A DNA stretch of 20,949 bases from positions 1 to 20,949 of the forward strand of contig JAEZMC010000070.1 of the NCBI GenBank assembly GCA_023435805.1, in the 5' to 3' direction. Position 1 is the first letter of the stretch; every line of letters starts with the position of its first letter. This DNA comes from Bacillota bacterium. Lineage in GTDB: Bacteria > Bacillota > Clostridia > Acetivibrionales > DTU013. Shown one piece after another: positions 15,075-20,949 of the stretch. Position numbers and translations under genes: made by a program. The notes under the pieces are model-generated. The model saw nothing but the letters and a program-made list of their open reading frames with translations, had not been told where the DNA came from and did not search any database.

Positions 15075-15108
15075 CAAAAACAGCAGATACTTCCTAATCT
15101 GCTGTTTT
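15075..15108 (-). terminator. Terminator of spoVT
   Basis: Minus strand AAAACAGCAGAT/ATCTGCTGTTTT (15108-15097/15088-15077), 12-bp perfect stem with an eight-base loop, followed by T5. Lies 42 bases after the spoVT stop. The plus strand also has TTTT after the stem, so it may act both ways. Confidence 0.85.
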
Positions 15109-15149
15109 CAATCCGTTCAAATGAATGAATGCAGAGATTCCCTTTCTTC

Positions 15150-15704
15150 TCACTGCTCCATTTGTTTTCCGAGGAAACCTGCTGCCGATTGGGCAAGCTT
15201 TGCTTCAACTTCGCCCATCTTACTGTTCGGGTCGGTGGAAAGAAGTATGACCGCTCCAATGGGATCACCCTCCGAAATAATAGGCGATACGACCTGAGAA
15301 GTATACTTTTTGTCCGAGCCCTCGTCTGCCAGGATTGTAATGCTCTTATCATCGGAGGATTTCACCACCAGGGTGGTTTTTTCCTCGATTACACGTTCAA
15401 CATCCGGGCTCAGGGACTTTTCAAGAAACTCCTTTTTAGATGCGCCAGACACTGCTATGATAGTATCTCTGTCTGCTATGCATGTAATATGTCCACTGGT
15501 TTTATGGATGGAGTCAGCATACTGTGATGCAAAATCACCCAATTCTCCTATAGGTGAGTATTTCTTTAATATAACTTCGCCTTCTTTGTCGGTAAATATC
15601 TCCAAAGGGTCGCCTTCTCTTATTCTCAAGGTTCGCCTGATCTCCTTGGGTATAACAACCCTGCCAAGATCATCTATTCTACGCACAATTCCGGTCGCCT
15701 TCAA
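15150..15704 (-). CDS. spoVT: Stage V sporulation protein T, AbrB-type regulator
   Basis: Transcription factor that tunes the sigma-G regulon in the forespore and affects spore coat and germination. The 184-residue product is the standard length: a swapped-hairpin AbrB DNA-binding domain (1-50, GIVRRIDDLGRVVIPKEIRR) and a GAF-like C-terminal domain (about 55-178). The start is TTG at 15704, not ATG: an ideal AAGGAGGT lies nine bases upstream, and the TTG gives MKATGIVRRID, the family start. It stands alone between two terminators, behind a sigma-G promoter. Confidence 0.97.
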   Translation of the reverse strand: MKATGIVRRIDDLGRVVIPKEIRRTLRIREGDPLEIFTDKEGEVILKKYSPIGELGDFASQYADSIHKTSGHITCIADRDTIIAVSGASKKEFLEKSLSPDVERVIEEKTTLVVKSSDDKSITILADEGSDKKYTSQVVSPIISEGDPIGAVILLSTDPNSKMGEVEAKLAQSAAGFLGKQMEQ

Positions 15705-15746
15705 TGTATCTTACCTCCTTAACTGAATTGTTTCTTATTGCCTTTT

Positions 15747-15776
15747 TAGTATGAATTAATTAATGGAGTTTTATAC
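15747..15776 (-). promoter_or_regulatory. Sigma-G-type promoter of spoVT
   Basis: Minus strand GTATA (15776-15772), 18-base spacer, CATACTA (15753-15747). This fits the Bacillus sigma-G consensus GHATR and CATWNTA at every position. Transcription would start near 15740. spoVT is a sigma-G gene in Bacillus, so the site agrees with the gene. Confidence 0.75.
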
Positions 15777-15786
15777 ATTAGAGGCG

Positions 15787-15927
15787 ATTTGTGATTGCGC
15801 TGCAAAAAGTCGCCTTAAGGTCATTCAGCGACTTACTCCTGCAAGCTTTGCAACTTGGACTTGAGGTGCATTTCAGCAATAGGAGCTCTTCAGCTGAAAT
15901 GCATTTGCGCAATCCGGATTTGCAAAT
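15787..15927. repeat. Nested inverted repeats in the foldase-spoVT gap
   Basis: Four paired arms: GATTGCGC/GCGCAATC outer (15793-15800/15907-15914) with ATTTG/CAAAT further out (15787-15791/15923-15927), AAGTCGC/GCGACTT inner (15807-15813/15828-15834), TGCAA/TTGCA (15840-15844/15848-15852), and TGCATTTCAGC/GCTGAAATGCA (15867-15877/15893-15903). All are perfect. Together they would fold into a junction with two or three hairpins in either strand. On the minus strand the AAGTCGC hairpin is followed by T5. It could be an RNA, a MITE-like dispersed repeat or a DNA cruciform. Confidence 0.55.
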
Positions 15928-15943
15928 TAATTGTATAAAAACT

Positions 15944-15969
15944 GAAAAAGAGCTGCCTTTGCAGGCAGC
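15944..15969 (-). terminator. Terminator of the pth-mfd-foldase unit
   Basis: Minus strand GCTGCC/GGCAGC (15969-15964/15957-15952) with a six-base loop, then CTTTTT. Lies 36 bases after the foldase stop. Confidence 0.85.
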
Positions 15970-16004
15970 CCCAGTATGGTGCATATTCGCTTTAAACGTT
16001 CAAC

Positions 16005-17177
16005 TTAAGTAACGGAGTTATAAACCGAGTTGTTCTTTATCACCTTGTATTTGTCTTCCTTGGCCCATTCTCCGACTTTTTCCATATAAAGCTTGTATTT
16101 TACAAAGGCTGTACCGTATTCATAATACTCCTTCGCACATCTCAGGCTGACAGGCTCATCCTGCGCATACTTTTCTTCAAGCTTGATGATGTGATAACCA
16201 AAGGCGGACAATACGGGCGTCTCGGTAATCTGGCCGGGCTTCAGGGCGAATGCCGCTGTTTCGAATGCCTCATCCATTTTGCCTTTTCCGAAGAGATAGG
16301 CTCCCCCGGAATCCTTGGAACCGTCATCATCCGAATTCTCCTTGGCAAGCTGGGCAAAATCGGCGCCGCTTTTCAGATTGGAGATCAGCATCTCCGCCTT
16401 CTTCCTGGCGGTATCCTTTTCCTCCTGGGTGGCCCCTTCATTCACCGTTATGAGGATATGCCTGGCCCATACGGCTTCTTCCAACCCTTTTCTGTAGCTC
16501 GTGTCTTCCTTGAACCATTCCGGCTTGCTGCTATAATAATTATCTACATTTGCATCCGCATCATTAATCTTGGAGATCTCCGACGACTGGTATTTTAAAA
16601 CGGTGTAATACTCAATCTGTACTTCCCGAAGGTCATCCAGGCTGAAGCCGTACGCCTTTTCAAATTCCTTGTTGGCACGGATCTTGTTGCCGGAACCGGA
16701 AGCGGTCTTGGAGGGATCCATCACATCGATAATACTGGTTTGTATGTTTGAATCAATGCTTTTTATTTGATCGGACGTAAGTTCGACCTTGGCTTCCTTT
16801 GCCTTGATAAACTGTATCTTCATGTCTCTGGCTGTTTCCAGGGCAATCTGCTTTGCAACTTCGGTTGCATCGTTTCCGCTGATCTTGGTTTTCCAGAAGG
16901 TTTCTTCGGTGATACTGGGATCTTCCGCATATGCGTTTGCATACATGGTCTGCTTCTGTGACTCAAGATAATACTTAAACGCGCCGGTTTTAATTTTCTG
17001 ACCGTCCACAGTTGCCACATAGCTTCCCGCTATATTGAAGTATATCAGCATGCCTATTACTATTGCGGCAATGACTGCAACAGCAATCAGGCCATATTTT
17101 ACAAACACGGGCAGCGTCTTTTTGTCATCCTGCATTTGAAGCCCGCTCTTTCTGGTATTTCCAACATTCTTATCCAA
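16005..17177 (-). CDS. Membrane-anchored parvulin-type peptidyl-prolyl isomerase (PrsA/SurA-like foldase)
   Basis: Folds secreted proteins outside the membrane. The 390-residue product has one N-terminal transmembrane helix (about residues 27-48), a chaperone-like SurA-N region (about 55-230) and a parvulin PPIase domain (about 235-334) with ARHILI and GGAYLFGKGKMDEAFETAAFALKPGQI. It has no lipobox cysteine, so it is held by the helix instead of a lipid, unlike Bacillus PrsA. The best start is TTG at 17177 with GGGGAGAG six bases upstream. An ATG at 17219 sits in the loop of a GC hairpin without a good site, and an ATG at 17135 is possible. It follows mfd by 80 bases and is closed by a terminator; pth-mfd-foldase is a common order in Clostridia. 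Confidence 0.88.
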   Translation of the reverse strand: MDKNVGNTRKSGLQMQDDKKTLPVFVKYGLIAVAVIAAIVIGMLIYFNIAGSYVATVDGQKIKTGAFKYYLESQKQTMYANAYAEDPSITEETFWKTKISGNDATEVAKQIALETARDMKIQFIKAKEAKVELTSDQIKSIDSNIQTSIIDVMDPSKTASGSGNKIRANKEFEKAYGFSLDDLREVQIEYYTVLKYQSSEISKINDADANVDNYYSSKPEWFKEDTSYRKGLEEAVWARHILITVNEGATQEEKDTARKKAEMLISNLKSGADFAQLAKENSDDDGSKDSGGAYLFGKGKMDEAFETAAFALKPGQITETPVLSAFGYHIIKLEEKYAQDEPVSLRCAKEYYEYGTAFVKYKLYMEKVGEWAKEDKYKVIKNNSVYNSVT

Positions 17178-17205
17178 TGCGATCTCTCCCCATCTTATTA
17201 AGTAG

Positions 17206-17227
17206 GGGCGGGTGGTCATTCCCGCCC
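17206..17227 (-). repeat. GC-rich hairpin in the mfd-foldase gap
   Basis: GGGCGGG/CCCGCCC, 7-bp perfect stem with an eight-base loop. No U tract follows on the minus strand, so it is not a plain terminator. It may stabilise or process the mRNA and reduces the chance that the ATG at 17219 in its loop is used. Confidence 0.5.
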
Positions 17228-17257
17228 GCCATGATATATGTACATTATATTAAATTA

Positions 17258-20200
17258 TCAATACACTTCAAAGCTTTTTAAATCCTGTAACACAATTTTA
17301 ATATTATCCAAAAGCCGGCCCTTCTGAGACGGCAGCACCTTATATACAAGGTACGGATTTGCACCTGCGTTAAACAGCAGCTGGCGCTTATACTTTTCAG
17401 CCGCTTTTCCGATCGCCTGAAAATTGATCTTACCGGCGCTGGCCAATTGGAATGTTACCGTATCATTCTTTTCCACCACCGACGAAAACCCGAGCGAACC
17501 GGCAAGAGTCTTTATATAGGCAATCGCCACCAGGTTGCGTACCGGCTCCGGCATGTCTCCGTACCGGTCGGTCAGCTCGTCTTCTATATCCAGCACATCC
17601 CGCTCATCCCGGATGGCGGCAATTTTCTTGTACATTTCAATCTTTTTGCCTTCAACGCCGATATAGGAATCGTCTATATATGCGCTTACGTTGATGTCTA
17701 TCGCAATCTCCGCCTCATCCTTCTTCAGTGGCTCCCCTTTCAGCTCGCTGATTGCCTCATCCAGAAGCCGGCAATACATGTCGTAGCCTACGGACTCCAT
17801 ATGGCCGTGCTGCTCAGGGCCCAGCAAATTTCCGGCACCCCGGATTTCCATATCCCTCATGGCTATTTTAAAGCCGGAACCCAGCTCCGTAAACTCTTTA
17901 ATGGCCTGCAGCCTTTTTTCCGCAATCTCCGCCACTACTTTATCCTTTTTATAGGTAATATATGCATAAGCGAGCCTGTTGGACCGGCCAACCCTTCCAC
18001 GCAGCTGATACAGCTGTGCCAGACCCATCCTGTCCGCATCTTCCACAATGATGGTATTTACATTGGGCATATCCAGTCCGGACTCAATGATGGTCGTACA
18101 AACCAGTACGTCATATTCGCCGCTGATAAAGCTGAACATGATATCCTCGAGCTGTCTTTCATCCATTTGCCCGTGCGCAACAGCCACTTTGGCATCCGGT
18201 ACCAGCGCCTGGATCTCGGAGGCACGGATATCGATCGTCCTGACACGGTTGTACAGGTAAAAAACCTGACCCTTCCTGCCAAGCTCACGAATGATCGCAT
18301 CCTTGATCACATCCTTGTTATATTCCATTACATAGGTCTGTACGGGGTATCTTTCCTCCGGGGGATCTTCAATCACGCTGATATCCCTGATGCCTACAAG
18401 AGACATGTGCAGCGTCCTGGGTATGGGTGTGGCTGTCAGCGTCAGCACGTCTACCCCGGGAGTAAGATTCTTCAGCCGTTCCTTGTGCGTGACACCGAAA
18501 CGCTGTTCTTCATCAACGACCAGCAGCCCCAGATCCTTAAAATGTATATCCTTCTGCAAAAGACGGTGGGTTCCCACCAGTATGTCCACATTTCCAGACT
18601 TGACGTCCTTCAATATACGCTTTTGTTCCGATGGAGAACGGAAACGGCTGATCACCTCCACCGTTACCGGAAAATCCTTGAGCCGGCCTGCAAAGCTATT
18701 ATATTGCTGCTGTGCCAGTACTGTGGTTGGCACAAGATAGGCCACCTGCTTGCCGTCCATCGCCGCCTTGAAAATAGCCCGTATGGCCACCTCGGTCTTG
18801 CCGTAGCCTACATCGCCGCAAAGCAGTCTGTCCATGATCCTTCCGGATTCCATATCCTCCTTGATTTCCTGTATGCATTTCAGCTGGTCTTCGGTTTCCT
18901 CATAAGGAAACTGTTCTTCAAACTGCCGCTGCCAGACGGTGTCCTTCGAATAGGCAAAGCCTTTGGATGCCTGCCGCTGGGCGTACAGCTTGATTAATTC
19001 CGCCGCCAGCTCCTTCAGCGATTCCCTGACCCGGTTTTTCGTCTTCAGCCAGTCCGTTCCGCCCAGCTTATTGACCTTGGGCTGCTTACCCTCCGAACCG
19101 ATATATTTTTGTATCAGGTCCAATTGGTTGGTTGGGATATATAAAAATGCCCCGTCCTGATACCGGATTTTTAAATAATCCCGCTTTACGCCCTCCACAG
19201 ACAGCTTTTCAATGCTGACATACTGTCCAATCCCGTGCGCCTGATGTACTACGTAATCACCAATGTTCAAATCGGAGAACAGACTGATGGGTCTTCCCTT
19301 ATGCTTGCTCGAAGGCTTGGCAGGCTTCCTGTCCTGTCCGAAGACTTCCTTGTCGCTCACTACGGCAAAGCCGATGGAAGGATATTCAAAACCTTTATGA
19401 AGACTTCCATGGGTGATAATCACCTGTCCCGGCTGAACAGGCATATGGACCGAATCCATGTATACCGTTTCAAGCCCTCTGGCGTTCAGTGTCTCTCTGA
19501 GCCTTTCGCCGCGGCCTTTTGTTCCGGAAAGTATCAGTACCCTGTCCTTTTCCTGCTTCCATCCGGCAAGACTATCTCCCAGCAGATCAACATTGCCCTG
19601 GAAGGAACCCATCAGCCTGCATGGAATGTTATAAACCCTGGTATCCGCTGCTGCAGTATTGTCAACATGGATCGTATTCAAATAAAAGACCTTTTTCCCC
19701 GCCAGCCTCGAGTGAAGATCGTCGTAATCAAAAAACATGCTCTTGCTTTGCGGCATCAACTGCCCCTTTTCGAGCAGCCCCTTGCAGATTTCCTCGTGCT
19801 CCAGCAGCAGGTTATCCAGCCTTTGCCTCTGCCGGACCGGTTCATCAAGAAATATCAGCACCTCTTCTCCCACATAATCTGCGACAGAACAGGGCATCTC
19901 CGCCAGGTATGGAATATACCGGTCAATACCGGGAAAATACCTTGACTCCTTGAGACGTTCCATATCGGAATTGATTTTCTGAGAAAGACTGTGGCTCTTC
20001 TTGCCAAGCCTTGCCAGATCGTTTCTGACAGCCCGGATGATGTCGTCCATCCTGTCGGAAGCATAGATGATTTCTCTGGCAGGTATGATGCGGACCTGCT
20101 CAGCCCTACCGGTAGACCGCTGTGTATTGACGTCAAAGAAACGCAGAGAGTCTATCTCGTCCCCGAACAGCTCCAGCCTTACCGCATTGTCGGCATCGAT

Positions 20201-20752
20201 AGAGAATATATCCACTATCCCGCCCCGGATGGCGAACTGACCATGCCTTTCAACCGATTCAACCCTCTCATAGGCCATCATGACCAGTCTCCGCACAAGC
20301 TCTTCCAGGTCAATCCGGCTTCCGCTGTCTATTTCAATGACGCTCTGCTGAAGGAGCTGAGGTTGTACCAGCTTATGTGAAAGAGCCTCTACGGATGTTA
20401 CAATCAGTTTAAATTCCCCGCGCAATATTCTGTCAAGCACCATGAGCCTCTGATAAACCGCTTCATTGCTCTTGGCCTCCACATCGTACAGCATGATTTC
20501 CTTTGTAGGATAGAAAAGCACCTCTTCACCCATAAAAAAGGTAAAATCCTCAAACAGCTTCCGTGCCTGCATTTCATTAAATGCAACATAAATGCCCTTT
20601 TGTCCGGAATGGCTGCAAAGAGCATAACAAAAATGAGCCTTTTGAGATTCAGAGGGCCCTACGATATTTACAGGCCTTGTATACCCTCTCGCCGAAGACA
20701 AGGCCTGCCTGTATTCTTCTATTTCCAGAAGCGGATTGATAAAATTGTTCAT
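17258..20752 (-). CDS. mfd: Transcription-repair coupling factor Mfd
   Basis: ATP-driven translocase that pushes stalled RNA polymerase off DNA lesions and recruits UvrA. The 1164-residue product is full length: UvrB-like domains (about 1-400), the RNA-polymerase-interacting CarD-like domain (about 495-560, with DYVVHQAHGIGQY), the RecG-like motor with Walker A GDVGYGKTEVA near 647, DEEQRFGV near 747, TATPIPRTL and GRVGRS near 919, and the C-terminal regulatory domain (about 1030-1150). I chose ATG 20752 with AAGGG four bases upstream; an in-frame TTG at 20764 has no site. It begins 31 bases after pth, the common order in Firmicutes. Confidence 0.97.
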   Translation of the reverse strand: MNNFINPLLEIEEYRQALSSARGYTRPVNIVGPSESQKAHFCYALCSHSGQKGIYVAFNEMQARKLFEDFTFFMGEEVLFYPTKEIMLYDVEAKSNEAVYQRLMVLDRILRGEFKLIVTSVEALSHKLVQPQLLQQSVIEIDSGSRIDLEELVRRLVMMAYERVESVERHGQFAIRGGIVDIFSIDADNAVRLELFGDEIDSLRFFDVNTQRSTGRAEQVRIIPAREIIYASDRMDDIIRAVRNDLARLGKKSHSLSQKINSDMERLKESRYFPGIDRYIPYLAEMPCSVADYVGEEVLIFLDEPVRQRQRLDNLLLEHEEICKGLLEKGQLMPQSKSMFFDYDDLHSRLAGKKVFYLNTIHVDNTAAADTRVYNIPCRLMGSFQGNVDLLGDSLAGWKQEKDRVLILSGTKGRGERLRETLNARGLETVYMDSVHMPVQPGQVIITHGSLHKGFEYPSIGFAVVSDKEVFGQDRKPAKPSSKHKGRPISLFSDLNIGDYVVHQAHGIGQYVSIEKLSVEGVKRDYLKIRYQDGAFLYIPTNQLDLIQKYIGSEGKQPKVNKLGGTDWLKTKNRVRESLKELAAELIKLYAQRQASKGFAYSKDTVWQRQFEEQFPYEETEDQLKCIQEIKEDMESGRIMDRLLCGDVGYGKTEVAIRAIFKAAMDGKQVAYLVPTTVLAQQQYNSFAGRLKDFPVTVEVISRFRSPSEQKRILKDVKSGNVDILVGTHRLLQKDIHFKDLGLLVVDEEQRFGVTHKERLKNLTPGVDVLTLTATPIPRTLHMSLVGIRDISVIEDPPEERYPVQTYVMEYNKDVIKDAIIRELGRKGQVFYLYNRVRTIDIRASEIQALVPDAKVAVAHGQMDERQLEDIMFSFISGEYDVLVCTTIIESGLDMPNVNTIIVEDADRMGLAQLYQLRGRVGRSNRLAYAYITYKKDKVVAEIAEKRLQAIKEFTELGSGFKIAMRDMEIRGAGNLLGPEQHGHMESVGYDMYCRLLDEAISELKGEPLKKDEAEIAIDINVSAYIDDSYIGVEGKKIEMYKKIAAIRDERDVLDIEDELTDRYGDMPEPVRNLVAIAYIKTLAGSLGFSSVVEKNDTVTFQLASAGKINFQAIGKAAEKYKRQLLFNAGANPYLVYKVLPSQKGRLLDNIKIVLQDLKSFEVY

Positions 20753-20783
20753 AAAACCCTTCAAAATTCAGTGCTTAATACTG

Positions 20784-20949
20784 TCACCGTTCGCCATTGT
20801 ATGCATTCATCGCGGCGGCGACTCCATCGGTAACAATAGAAGCGGCAGCATCGGCAGCTCTTTCAATGCTGGCACGGATTACCTCCGCTTCTTCGCCGCT
20901 GTACCTGCCCAGCACATAATCCGCCAGATCCCATCCCTCCGGCGCCTTA
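20784..20949 (-). CDS. pth: Peptidyl-tRNA hydrolase, C-terminal part only
   Basis: Only the last 54 codons and the TGA (20786-20784) lie in the window. They read LADYVLGRYSGEEAEVIRA, then helices with AADAA and end AAMNAYNGER. This matches the Pth C-terminus (usually ADYVLG-x-F/Y) that closes over the active site. Pth frees peptides from prematurely dropped peptidyl-tRNA and is essential. It lies just ahead of mfd, its usual neighbour, which supports the call although the catalytic residues are outside the window. Confidence 0.85.
   Translation of the reverse strand, partial: KAPEGWDLADYVLGRYSGEEAEVIRASIERAADAAASIVTDGVAAAMNAYNGER

Noticed and set aside
15791..16012. 73-aa plus-strand open frame between spoVT and the foldase
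   Set aside because: It runs through nested inverted repeats and the foldase terminator, and its opposite strand is open too, as palindromes often produce. No good ribosome binding site.
17447..18997. 516-aa open frame antisense to mfd
   Set aside because: Lies wholly within the strongly supported mfd, has no recognisable domain, and is rich in residues expected from antisense of a coding frame.

Overview
The window reads as chromosomal core DNA of an endospore-forming, anaerobic, moderate-GC Firmicute of class Clostridia. The nearest match in style is the cellulolytic Ruminiclostridium/Acetivibrio-type lineage; this is an inference from gene content (SpoIIE, SpoVT, Spo0A-like and sigma-G-like promoters, SigI/RsgI, copper-amine-oxidase-N and discoidin modules) and not from a database match. 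All convincing protein genes lie on the minus strand, so transcription runs from high to low coordinates. I see no insertion sequence, phage gene, CRISPR array, tRNA or rRNA.

Layout in order of transcription: (1) 20949-15944: the 3' end of pth, then mfd and a membrane-anchored parvulin-type foldase, closed by a terminator. (2) 15943-15075: an intergenic block of nested inverted repeats, then spoVT (TTG start, near-perfect sigma-G promoter) and its terminator. (3) 14978-11117: sigI and rsgI, then a secreted protein with copper-amine-oxidase-N repeats, a beta-sandwich module and a discoidin module; a 13-bp inverted repeat covers its ribosome binding site. (4) 10940-8473: spoIIE behind a Spo0A-type promoter with a 21-bp spacer. 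(5) 8323-6657: a small tail-anchored hypothetical protein, then rpsF-ssb-rpsR with its own promoter and terminator. (6) 6690-6415, plus strand: a probable structured non-coding RNA, the only clear plus-strand transcription candidate. (7) 6335-5436: pheA with its own promoter. (8) 5376-1: an operon of a 17-codon small ORF, a MazG-like gene, gdpP, rplI, dnaB and tilS (tilS runs off the window).

Functionally, the window joins translation and replication upkeep (pth, rplI, rpsF, rpsR, ssb, dnaB, tilS, mfd), c-di-AMP turnover (gdpP), phenylalanine synthesis (pheA), envelope stress or polysaccharide sensing (sigI-rsgI plus the secreted discoidin protein), and sporulation control in both compartments (spoIIE early, spoVT late in the forespore). 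The least explained pieces are the plus-strand RNA at about 6415-6690, the 17-aa ORF at 5298-5351, the hairpin between Shine-Dalgarno and start of gdpP, the inverted repeat over the start of the discoidin gene, and the nested repeat block near 15787-15927.
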